Assembly (NCBI GenBank): GCA_902363135.1
Contig: CABIZF010000005.1
Span: 1 to 64,000 of the forward strand
Direction of reading: 5' to 3'
DNA from: Lachnospiraceae bacterium
GTDB taxonomy: Bacteria > Bacillota > Clostridia > Lachnospirales > Lachnospiraceae
DNA length: 64,000 bases
Part shown: positions 31,763 to 38,330 of the stretch, piece after piece
Layout: each line of letters begins with the position of its first letter
Position numbering within the stretch: position 1 is the first letter of the stretch
Made by a program: the position numbers and the translations under genes
Notes under the pieces: generated by a model
What the model was told of the DNA's origin: nothing
What the model saw: the letters and a program-made list of their open reading frames with translations, nothing else
The model's database searches: none

Positions 31763-31927
31763 TTGAAAAAGGATCCTGATCTTTATGAAGTCTTCGACTA
31801 TTTCAGGAAAGTTTTAATTGATGAACTCGACAACGCCGATATTGAAACCGTGGAAGGTCAAACAATCAAAACGGCCGTTGTAACCGCTGCTGAAAAGGTT
31901 TGTTCTCAATTAAAGCCGATCGAATAG
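31763..31927 (+). CDS. small hypothetical protein, rightward (54 aa)
   Basis: TTG 31763 follows AAAGGGGGTG at the right spacing. Acidic helical: DPDLYEVFDYFRKVLIDELD, then TIKTAVVTAAEKVCSQLKPI. One of two rightward genes in the prophage, set against the main transcript. No promoter was recognised. Function unknown. Confidence 0.5.
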   Translation: MKKDPDLYEVFDYFRKVLIDELDNADIETVEGQTIKTAVVTAAEKVCSQLKPIE

Positions 31928-31943
31928 TCTGGCGCCCCGCGGC

Positions 31944-32126
31944 TCACTGCTGCGTGGTCCTCTTAAATGGTTCTTCCCTTTTTCCAATCTCTTTTTTTAT
32001 TCTTGCGTCTATCATTTCGGGAAGATAAAGAACTTCCCGGAAGGTCAAGCCCTTTTCCTCTGCTGCTTTCAAGGCTATTTCTGCCACTTCCTCGACGATC
32101 TTTGAAGTTTCTTTAAATGTTCGCAA
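31944..32126 (-). CDS. small hypothetical phage protein
   Basis: 60 aa from TTG 32126, preceded by AAAGGAGCGTGAACC, the same leader as its upstream neighbour. RTFKETSKIVEEVAEIALKA, then LTFREVLYLPEMIDARIKKE; helical, charged. Second gene of the early operon. No family recognised. Confidence 0.55.
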   Translation of the reverse strand: MRTFKETSKIVEEVAEIALKAAEEKGLTFREVLYLPEMIDARIKKEIGKREEPFKRTTQQ

Positions 32127-32142
32127 TGGTTCACGCTCCTTT

Positions 32143-32400
32143 CTACTCTCTGTCGCCTGTTGTTTCTTCAATAGGCGGCGTTACTTTGTGGCCGTGCCAG
32201 TCTAACGCGTATTCGTTCGGCTGACACGGTGTAGCGCCTACCCACCGTGAAAGCTGCTTTCCCATTCTGTCTAAAATGTCCTGTGCTTCCGAATATGTTC
32301 TTCCGGTGCTAATCTCTTTTAACTTCTGGTAAGCCAGAAGATCTTTTTTGTTTTCTCTTTCTCTTGCAATTTTCAGAAGTGCGTCTGTTTCTTTGTCCAC
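32143..32400 (-). CDS. hypothetical phage protein, early operon
   Basis: 85 aa from GTG 32400 after AAAGGAGCGTGAACC. KETDALLKIARERENKKDLL and SEAQDILDRMGKQLSRWVGA, then a polar end. It is the first gene after the 295-bp control region. No family recognised. Confidence 0.6.
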   Translation of the reverse strand: MDKETDALLKIARERENKKDLLAYQKLKEISTGRTYSEAQDILDRMGKQLSRWVGATPCQPNEYALDWHGHKVTPPIEETTGDRE

Positions 32401-32429
32401 CGGTTCACGCTCCTTTCATTTTTGCTATA

Positions 32430-32460
32430 ATCGGCCATTTTATAAGGGTGATATTTTCGG
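32430..32460 (+). repeat. 31-bp inverted repeat, left copy
   Basis: ATCGGCCATTTTATAA followed by GGGTGATATTTTCGG; the inverted partner at 32652-32682 differs at two positions (AGGTT instead of GGGTG). Confidence 0.85.
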
Positions 32461-32651
32461 GCGTGTTCTTGTTAATCGGCTTTCACGCGATCCGACGGCT
32501 GTTTTTTTGTCGGGAACTTCCAAACCTTATTTACTTTCGCCTTAAAAGTAAAAAACCTGTTATCCTTCATGGAACTTTTTTAAGCGTTCGTGTTCTCCAC
32601 CGCTGTTCTGTTTTCACCTTAAAAACTGAACCGAAAACCTGTTGACCTACT

Positions 32652-32682
32652 CCGAAAATATAACCTTTATAAAATGGCCGAT
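32652..32682 (-). repeat. 31-bp inverted repeat, right copy
   Basis: Reverse complement reads ATCGGCCATTTTATAA then AGGTTATATTTTCGG, matching 32430-32460 at 29 of 31 positions. The arms are 191 bp apart. Confidence 0.85.
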
Positions 32683-32695
32683 CTGTTGACCCGTA

Positions 32696-32893
32696 TTATC
32701 TCAAAACTTCACATTGTGCTTTGATTGCACTGTATCCGTCTTTTGTCTGACCGCGTTTCATTTCCCTGTAAATAGTCGCCACATGAACCCCGGTCGCTTC
32801 TGCAATCCGCTGCGGCGTCTGCTTCTTTTTTGCCATATTTTCTATAATTTGGCGTTTTTCAAAAGTTAAACTTGTATACGGCTTTTTGCTCAT
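32696..32893 (-). CDS. HTH_38 protein resembling an IS30 transposase N-terminus
   Basis: 65 aa. LTFEKRQIIENMAKKKQTPQ and EATGVHVATIYREMKRGQTK closely match the helix-turn-helix of IS30 transposases, including the one at 418-1458 (HISTIYRELKRG), but no catalytic domain follows. ATG 32893 follows GGAGAGGTGAGAGC. It is the right-most phage gene. It may bind the element ends or compete with the transposase as a regulator; alternatively it is a remnant of a larger transposase gene. Confidence 0.75.
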   Translation of the reverse strand: MSKKPYTSLTFEKRQIIENMAKKKQTPQRIAEATGVHVATIYREMKRGQTKDGYSAIKAQCEVLR

Positions 32894-32919
32894 GCTCTCA
32901 CCTCTCCTTCTTTATGCGT

Positions 32920-32961
32920 AAAAAAATAATGCGGAAGGGTTGCTATACCCCGCCGCATTAT
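32920..32961 (-). terminator. intrinsic terminator before the HTH_38 gene
   Basis: Reverse strand: ATAATGCGG pairs with CCGCATTAT (arms 32953-32961 and 32926-32934), then T6. It lies 27 bases before the HTH_38 start, in the same arrangement as the hairpin before the transposase. Confidence 0.75.
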
Positions 32962-32983
32962 CGGAATTTTTCTATTTTTTTGT

Positions 32984-33034
32984 AAAAAAATAAATGCGGC
33001 AAAAGGTTTTTCAACCTCTTTTCGCATTTATTTT
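32984..33034 (-). terminator. intrinsic terminator at the right prophage edge
   Basis: Reverse strand: AAATAAATGCG plus AAAAGAGGTT pair with AACCTTTT plus CGCATTTATTT, followed by T7. It stands between rRNA promoter P1 and the first phage gene and should stop P1 transcripts entering the prophage. Confidence 0.8.
33019..33030 (-). repeat. candidate terminal inverted repeat, right end
   Basis: TAAATGCGAAAA in inverted orientation relative to 345-356. It overlaps the terminator stem. Confidence 0.3.
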
Positions 33035-33045
33035 AAAACCCTACG

Positions 33046-33060
33046 AACTTTTTTATTTTT
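33046..33060. repeat. right copy of the 15-bp direct repeat (attR-like)
   Basis: AACTTTTTTATTTTT, identical to 316-330. Beyond it to the right begins rRNA-leader-like sequence that leads back to promoter P1. Confidence 0.55.
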
Positions 33061-33143
33061 CTTTTTTGCTGTCTGACCGGAAGTCTTTTCAAACTTCTTC
33101 GTGAAAGCCTTTGTTTTAAGGCGTTTTCTCAACAGCGAGATTT

Positions 33144-33172
33144 ATAATACCATCGTTCTTTTTGTTTGTCAA
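33144..33172 (-). promoter_or_regulatory. rRNA operon distal promoter (P1), cut off by the prophage
   Basis: Reverse strand TTGACA (33172-33167), 17 bases, TATTAT (33149-33144). The upstream block AAAAGTTGGAAAAA is shared with P2. Without the prophage it would lie about 110 bp upstream of the P2 -35 box and read into the 16S gene. Confidence 0.85.
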
Positions 33173-33280
33173 CAACTTTTTTCAGTTTTTCCAACTTTTA
33201 TGAATAAAAGAAAGATCCTCTGTGTAGCCGCCGTAAATCAGCTGACACAGAAGATCTTAATAAATCTGCTATTCTTTCCC

Positions 33281-33327
33281 TCTGCTTATTACTCTGCGCA
33301 ATGACAGCAGAGAACCTGTCTGATTCG
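33281..33327. repeat. dispersed repeat family C, copy 1
   Basis: CTGCTTATTACTCTGCGCAA followed by GACAGCAGAG and CTGATTCG, related to copies at 41476-41520 and 56711-56756. It lies just past the L,D-transpeptidase stop. Confidence 0.6.
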
Positions 33328-33333
33328 AGTCGA

Positions 33334-34617
33334 TTAATAAGAAACAACCGTCGTCCCCATCGGGCATGTATTGTTGATGTAACTCAGATCGGCATCCGAC
33401 AGACGCACACATCCATGTGAATAAGCACCTCTTGTATGACCATCCACACGGCGGTGGAAGGAATTCCCCCACTGCTTCTGCTCGTTCCAAGTAAAATAAA
33501 TCCGAACGCCGCCATATGCATAATCCTTTCGGCAAAGCCGGAACGTACCTGTCGACGTTTTTCCGTCTTTCCCTATAACACATGGCATCCGCCTTACGAG
33601 CTTCCATGAACCCTGCTGTCCTTTAAACACATTCACGGAAAGTGTGTACTGGCTGACCCAGATCAGATATTTGGTCCTGCTGGAATATCCCTTTTCATTG
33701 ACAAATGCCTCTTTGACATTTGTCGCGTATTCCTGTTTTGTTGCATTTATGCTGTTATAGCGAAGGTCAGAACCTTTTACCCTAACTCTTGTTCCATCCT
33801 TCATAATAACGGTAACCACCTTACTGCTTCTCGCAGTTGCCGTTACCTTTGTACCCTTTTTCAGAACCTTCTTTGCTCCGCTGCCTGCCAGCGTGCCTGT
33901 TGAATTTCTGCGCAGTGTCGCGTTAAAATAACGCCCATGTACCTGCTTTGCCAGGCCGCTCAGAGACTTCGGTGTTCCGCTTACCTCAGCCACTCCGCCT
34001 GTTACCATCTGACCGCTCACCTTCCGAAAGCTCTGTACACTGAATTTAGCCGCAACGCCTTCTGTCAGATTTGTCACATTGAAGCTTGTTTTCTTCGTCG
34101 TCGTGAGCAGCTTATATTTTCCTTCTGTCTCATCATAGCGATATACATAATATCCACTTGCATTTTTCGCCTTATTCCATTTCAGCTTCAGTGCGGTCTC
34201 ACTGGAACCGGCAATTTTCAGACCGGACGGAGTCGCCGGCTTCTTCACGGAAGTCTGCACCCGGATCGTAGCAGGCTGCACACTCTCCGTCGTGGTATCC
34301 TTGCTCTTTACGAATGCACGCACCTGATATGTATATGCCGTATTCGGAACAATTTTCTTCAAAGTATGGTTCGTTTTTTTCGTCGACGCAATCTTTGTCG
34401 CCGCTCCGCTTGCCGGATCTACCCGATAAACCTGGTAGCCGGATGCCCCCTTTACCTTGGACCAGGTCAGCTTTACCGATGTCTCGGATACGGCCTTCTG
34501 CTTCAGATTCTTCACATCGCCCAAAGTCCCGGCTGCCAGAGCAGACATAGCCGGAAGAATCAGCATCGCAGTCAGCATAAACAGCAGTAGCACCTGCTTT
34601 TTCAAATGTTTTTTCAT
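33334..34617 (-). CDS. secreted L,D-transpeptidase (YkuD) with two fibronectin III domains
   Basis: 427 aa. Signal peptide 1-28 (KKQVLLLFMLTAMLILPAMS, then ALAAG). FN3 domains at about 34-125 and 127-218 (SVKLTWSKVKGASGYQVYR; LKLKWNKAKNASGYYVYR). The YkuD domain at the C-terminus carries HTRGAYSHGCVRLSDAD with the catalytic Cys in HGCVR. It makes 3-3 cross-links or attaches proteins in peptidoglycan, outside the cell. Full length for the type. Confidence 0.93.
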   Translation of the reverse strand: MKKHLKKQVLLLFMLTAMLILPAMSALAAGTLGDVKNLKQKAVSETSVKLTWSKVKGASGYQVYRVDPASGAATKIASTKKTNHTLKKIVPNTAYTYQVRAFVKSKDTTTESVQPATIRVQTSVKKPATPSGLKIAGSSETALKLKWNKAKNASGYYVYRYDETEGKYKLLTTTKKTSFNVTNLTEGVAAKFSVQSFRKVSGQMVTGGVAEVSGTPKSLSGLAKQVHGRYFNATLRRNSTGTLAGSGAKKVLKKGTKVTATARSSKVVTVIMKDGTRVRVKGSDLRYNSINATKQEYATNVKEAFVNEKGYSSRTKYLIWVSQYTLSVNVFKGQQGSWKLVRRMPCVIGKDGKTSTGTFRLCRKDYAYGGVRIYFTWNEQKQWGNSFHRRVDGHTRGAYSHGCVRLSDADLSYINNTCPMGTTVVSY

Positions 34618-34932
34618 GGCTGTAATCCTTTCTTTTCAGACTTTATTTGTATGATGATACAAGGGTCAAAAGCTCAAAAAGCCGTTCCTGCTTGCATGAT
34701 AAGGCTTTTGAACTTGGGACCCGCCAAACATGAGAAAGCAGCGATTTACGTAGTAAATCAGCGGATTTCGAATGTTTGTAGCTTTGTATCTTTATTGTAA
34801 ATTTATTCCTGTTAAATGTCAATGCGCATTCCATTCTTTTTGCGGGCTTTTAACCGAATCAGGCAAGTCCTCTGCTTCAATTGTGCCAAGCAATAAGCCG
34901 CGGATCGGAGCACGATGCAATTTCCTGTAAAA
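34618..34932. other. intergenic region with repeat A and upstream region of the L,D-transpeptidase
   Basis: Holds the 60-bp repeat copy at 34663-34722 and A/T-rich sequence likely to contain the leftward promoter. No other gene seen. Confidence 0.5.
34663..34722. repeat. dispersed palindromic repeat family A, copy 1
   Basis: 60 bp, 56 of 60 identical to 62404-62463. It starts GGGTC and ends GGGACCC; TCAAAAAGCC and GGCTTTTGA inside can pair, so it folds into a hairpin. Confidence 0.8.
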
Positions 34933-35160
34933 CAAAAAGACAGCTGCGAATAAACAACTGTCTTCGTCATACTGTCTTTAATACCCAGAGTGCCGTTTCC
35001 CTGCTTCTGACTCCTAGCTGAGCTAGGTGGGTAACCGCAGCAACGACTTCTGCCTTCCACTGCAAACGGAGGCCTGGCATATGCCGCGCGATATAGGAAT
35101 CCCGTTTAAAGTAAATGTAGGTTCAAAACACAGGGATTGTCGAACACCCCAGGAACTTAT
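34933..35160 (-). ncRNA. ssrS: 6S RNA (candidate)
   Basis: The reverse strand has its own promoter and terminator and no ORF. CCCTG near the start pairs with CAGGG near the end; GATTCCT pairs with AGGAGTC; GCGGCA pairs with TGCTGC; and a terminal GCCTCC/GGAAGGC hairpin closes a long rod with an open centre. TTTGAACCTACATTTACTTT and GGTTACCCACCTAGC look like clostridial 6S RNAs. The 3' end is the terminator ACAGTTG...CAGCTGT with T run (34934-34962). 6S RNA binds sigma-A RNA polymerase in stationary phase. Confidence 0.7.
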
Positions 35161-35166
35161 AACATG

Positions 35167-35195
35167 ATTATACTCTACTATTGGCAGATACGCAA
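35167..35195 (-). promoter_or_regulatory. promoter of the candidate 6S RNA
   Basis: Reverse strand TTGCGT (35195-35190), 17 bases, TATAAT (35172-35167); predicted start near 35160. Confidence 0.7.
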
Positions 35196-35276
35196 TCCTT
35201 TTTTTCTGTCGCCCACAGGTTCCTGTTCGATCAGCAACAAAAGCGGATATCCTCAATCTGCTTCCGACTTGCAGGA

Positions 35277-36500
35277 TTATAAGGAAGTCTGTGAACCGCA
35301 GCAGTCGTAGGTCGCACGCACCGCCTTGATAAAGTCCTCACTGTTTAAGACAGTCACGTCTTTCAAAGAAGTGATCAGAGCCAGGTCCTTGGTCATCTTA
35401 CCGCTCTCGATCGTAGTGATAACTGCCTGCTCCATCCGGTCTGCAAACTGACAAAGCTCAGAAATCCCATCCAGCTCTCCGCGCTTGCGCAAAGCTCCGG
35501 TCCACGCAAAGATCGTCGCAACGGAATTCGTGGATGTCTCTTCACCCTTCAGATACTTATAATAATGGCGCTGTACCGTCCCATGTGCCGCCTCATACTC
35601 ATAATTGCCATCCGGAGAGACGAGCACAGAGGTCATCATCGCCAGCGAACCAAACGCAGAAGAAATCATGTCGCTCATAACATCTCCGTCATAGTTCTTG
35701 CATGCCCAGATAAATCCGCCCTCCGACTTCATGACCCGCGCCACCGCATCATCAATCAGCGTATAGAAATAAGTGATCCCTGCCTCACCGAATTTTTCCT
35801 GGTATTCTTTTTCAAAAATTTCCTGGAAAATATCCTTAAACGTATGGTCATACTTTTTCGAAATCGTATCCTTCGTCGCAAACCAGAGATCCTGCTTTGT
35901 ATCAAGTGCATAATTGAAGCAGCTTCTCGCAAAGCTCTCAATCGAACGATCCAGATTGTGCATCCCCTGCAGCACGCCCGGACCACGGAAATCAAAGATC
36001 GTCTCCCTCTTTGTCGTACCGTCCTCTCCGGTAAAAACAAGCTCGGCTTTTCCCGGTCCGTCCACGATCATCTCTGTATTCTTATATACATCGCCATACG
36101 CATGTCTTGCGATCGTGATCGGCTTTTTCCAGCACCGCACATACGGCTCAATACCTTTTACGGTGATTGGTGCACGGAATACCGTACCATCGAGAATCGC
36201 ACGAATCGTACCATTCGGGCTTTTCCACATTTCTTTTAAGTTGTACTCCTTCACGCGCGCTGCATTCGGAGTAATCGTCGCACATTTCACGGCAACGCCA
36301 TATTTTTTATTTGCATTCGCACTGTCAATCGTCACCTGATCATTGGTCTCATTCCGGTGCTCCAGTCCCAGATCATAATATTCACTTTTCAGGTCAATAT
36401 ACGGATAAATCAGTTCCTCTTTGATTATTTTCCAGAGGACTCTTGTCATTTCATCGCCGTCCATCTCAACAAGCGGCGTGGTCATTTTAATCTTTTCCAT
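35277..36500 (-). CDS. icd: NADP-dependent isocitrate dehydrogenase (eukaryotic-type)
   Basis: 407 aa. [78 protein letters not shown] and [20 protein letters not shown] are diagnostic of the dimeric NADP-IDH family. It converts isocitrate to 2-oxoglutarate with NADPH, supplying glutamate synthesis. ATG 36500 follows AGGAG. Full length. Monocistronic. Confidence 0.96.
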   Translation of the reverse strand: MEKIKMTTPLVEMDGDEMTRVLWKIIKEELIYPYIDLKSEYYDLGLEHRNETNDQVTIDSANANKKYGVAVKCATITPNAARVKEYNLKEMWKSPNGTIRAILDGTVFRAPITVKGIEPYVRCWKKPITIARHAYGDVYKNTEMIVDGPGKAELVFTGEDGTTKRETIFDFRGPGVLQGMHNLDRSIESFARSCFNYALDTKQDLWFATKDTISKKYDHTFKDIFQEIFEKEYQEKFGEAGITYFYTLIDDAVARVMKSEGGFIWACKNYDGDVMSDMISSAFGSLAMMTSVLVSPDGNYEYEAAHGTVQRHYYKYLKGEETSTNSVATIFAWTGALRKRGELDGISELCQFADRMEQAVITTIESGKMTKDLALITSLKDVTVLNSEDFIKAVRATYDCCGSQTSL

Positions 36501-36590
36501 AAAGCATCTCCTCTTATTAACTCTGTTTTTTTCGGACGTTCTCCGCCCCGAACTGGTTCCGGTTCATTTTACCATTTTCTCTATACTGCG

Positions 36591-37484
36591 TCAAATATAT
36601 CTTTTTCCGTCCGCATGCCAAAGAAGTAAACGTCGCAGATCCGGCATACCCCATCCCTGGCAGTTTTTCGGCATGCCGGTATCGACGGCAGCCTCCTTCA
36701 GCCGCATCTTTACTTCAACATTCGTCAGCTCCGGCTCCTGTTCCAGTAAAAGTGCCACCGCGCCGGCCACCGCAGGAGCCGCCATGGAGGTTCCGCTTTT
36801 TCGCGTATAATACACGCCCCTTCGAAACCCTGAATAGCAGGAGATGATCCGTGTCCCCGGTGCGACCAGTTCCGGCTTGCAGATACACTCAGAGGTCGGT
36901 CCGCACCCGGAATAGTGGTCAAATGCCCCCACGGTAATAACCTTTCTGCAGTTGCCCGGGATCGTAATGCTTTCCGGATCAGGCCCCAGATTTCCCGCTG
37001 CCACGATCACGACCAATCCGCCGTCCCATGCCCGCTCCACACACCGGAGCAGCTCTCTCGCCTGTCGGTCTTCTTCCGTCCTGGTTGTTCCTGCCGAAAT
37101 ATTAAGAATCCGGATTCGATACACATCTCGCTGTTCTATCACCCATTCGATCGCCCGGATCAGATTTTCCACTTCGCCTGCCCCAAAGCCATCGAGCACT
37201 TTTCCGGAAACGATCCGACAGCCGGGTGCGATTCCACAATATTTCCCACCGCTGCTTTTCCCACTTCCTCCAAGAATCCCCGCCACATGTGTACCATGGG
37301 AGGCGTCGTCATAACACGACGGCTTTCCGTTGACAAAATCCCGGAATGCCACGATCCGCTCGCTGTAGTCCGGATGGCGGCTGATACCGGTATCCAGGAC
37401 AGCTGCGGTAATTCCCATTCCCGTGATTCCCGCACGGTGTATCTCTGTGGCATGCAACGCCTCTCTGACCCGATTCATATTCAC
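36591..37484 (-). CDS. intracellular subtilisin-like serine protease (S8)
   Basis: 297 aa without signal peptide. Triad Asp in AAVLDTGISRHPDY, His in ASHGTHVAGILGG, Ser in KSGTSMAAPAVAG; oxyanion Asn in VAAGNLGP. Compact AprX/ISP-type without prodomain. ATG 37484 (second ATG two codons on). Likely a cytoplasmic or late-secreted protease; no partner gene is adjacent. Confidence 0.93.
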   Translation of the reverse strand: MNMNRVREALHATEIHRAGITGMGITAAVLDTGISRHPDYSERIVAFRDFVNGKPSCYDDASHGTHVAGILGGSGKSSGGKYCGIAPGCRIVSGKVLDGFGAGEVENLIRAIEWVIEQRDVYRIRILNISAGTTRTEEDRQARELLRCVERAWDGGLVVIVAAGNLGPDPESITIPGNCRKVITVGAFDHYSGCGPTSECICKPELVAPGTRIISCYSGFRRGVYYTRKSGTSMAAPAVAGAVALLLEQEPELTNVEVKMRLKEAAVDTGMPKNCQGWGMPDLRRLLLWHADGKRYI

Positions 37485-37784
37485 TCCTGCAGCGCTCTTT
37501 CTATCATCCTATGCACCTTTTCCCTTTCTGATACTTTCTTTTATTCAGTTCCGGTATTTATTCCTGCGAACACCGGGCCAAGCAGCCAGGCTTGCATGGA
37601 TATTTCATCTCCACGGCTTTGCTGCATGGTGTTTGATTTATCTGAACACAAAAAGGCGTTGAGTTAGTTCTTCCTACTGAGAAAAAATACAAATCTGTTT
37701 CCTTTACCAGTGGCAAAAAGTATGCTATACTGAAGAAGATAACTTGCTTTCCAAGGTATCAATAACGAAAAAGGGGGGAATTAC
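37485..37784. other. intergenic region between divergent subtilase and DtxR-type genes
   Basis: 300 bp. Contains the rightward promoter at 37703-37731; otherwise no gene or repeat recognised. Confidence 0.5.
37703..37731 (+). promoter_or_regulatory. promoter of the DtxR-type gene
   Basis: TTTACC (37703-37708), 17 bases, TATACT (37726-37731), 53 bases before the start codon. Confidence 0.6.
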
Positions 37785-38147
37785 ATGAATGTCAATGAAT
37801 CTGCGGAAAACTATCTCGAGACAATTCTAATACTCAGTCACCGGCTTCCGGTTGTACGTTCAGTAGATATTGCGAATGAATTAGGCTTTAAAAAATCAAG
37901 CGTCAGTATTGCAATGAAAAATCTTCGCGAAAAGAAACACATCGTCGTATCGGACAGCGGCTTTATTACCCTGACCGAATCCGGCAAAGCGATCGCGGAT
38001 GAGATCTATGATCGTCATCAGTTTTTATCTGCATGGCTGATCCAGCTTGGCGTCAGCCCTGAGGTCGCTACCAATGACGCCTGCAAAATCGAGCATGTCA
38101 TCAGCCACGAAAGCTTCGAGGCAATCAAAAAAAATATTAAATTATAG
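37785..38147 (+). CDS. DtxR/MntR-family metal-dependent regulator
   Basis: 120 aa. Winged helix (about 5-65): ESAENYLETILILSHRLPVV, IANELGFKKSSVSIAMKNLR, then GFITLTESGKAIADEIYDRH with a metal-binding His, and the dimerisation helix ACKIEHVISHESFEAIKK. It lacks the SH3 domain, as MntR does. ATG follows AAGGGGGG. It probably senses Mn or Fe; no metal transporter is adjacent, so the target is unknown. Confidence 0.9.
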   Translation: MNVNESAENYLETILILSHRLPVVRSVDIANELGFKKSSVSIAMKNLREKKHIVVSDSGFITLTESGKAIADEIYDRHQFLSAWLIQLGVSPEVATNDACKIEHVISHESFEAIKKNIKL

Positions 38148-38151
38148 CATC

Positions 38152-38195
38152 AACTCCGAAAGATCAGGCGTGCTTTTTCTTTCGGAGTTTTCTGT
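38152..38195 (+). terminator. terminator of the DtxR-type gene
   Basis: AACTCCGAAAGA (38152-38163) pairs with TCTTTCGGAGTT (38178-38189), followed by TTCTG. Confidence 0.75.
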
Positions 38196-38330
38196 TACGT
38201 TCCCGCAATCCTAAACTGATGCCTGCGAATTGCTCCGCTGCGAAGCAGCTCTCGCAATTCTGCAAACATCATCATATTTAAAAAAGATAACCCATATACT
38301 GTCCGGAATCCATATATCCAGAGGTTCCTT

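Larger units (their letters stand above)
32401..32695. promoter_or_regulatory. early control region with long inverted repeats
   Basis: 295 bp without a gene. It holds a 31-bp inverted repeat (32430-32460 and 32652-32682, 29 of 31 matching), CTGTTGACC direct repeats (32639-32647 and 32683-32691, 44 bp apart) and two AAAACCTGTT-type motifs. No clear promoter could be chosen. It may be the early operator region or an origin. Confidence 0.55.
316..33060. mobile_element. complete siphovirus-type prophage with DGR, inserted between rRNA promoters P1 and P2
   Basis: All expected modules are present: terminase (21206-23261), HK97-type portal, protease and capsid (17821-21058), connectors, long non-contractile tail with tape measure (8944-16530), DGR (5971-8927), holin and endolysin (3613-5906) and early genes (24154-32893). 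Ends are set by the 15-bp direct repeat; the true junctions could be some tens of bases away. There is no tyrosine or serine integrase, portal to terminase genes look intact, and only two methylase genes and one small gene look damaged. Nearly all genes run leftward, co-directional with the rRNA operon. Confidence 0.9.

Noticed and set aside
34812..35256. Two small leftward ORFs before icd
   Set aside because: They lie over the 6S-like RNA, lack ribosome sites and have no protein-like pattern.
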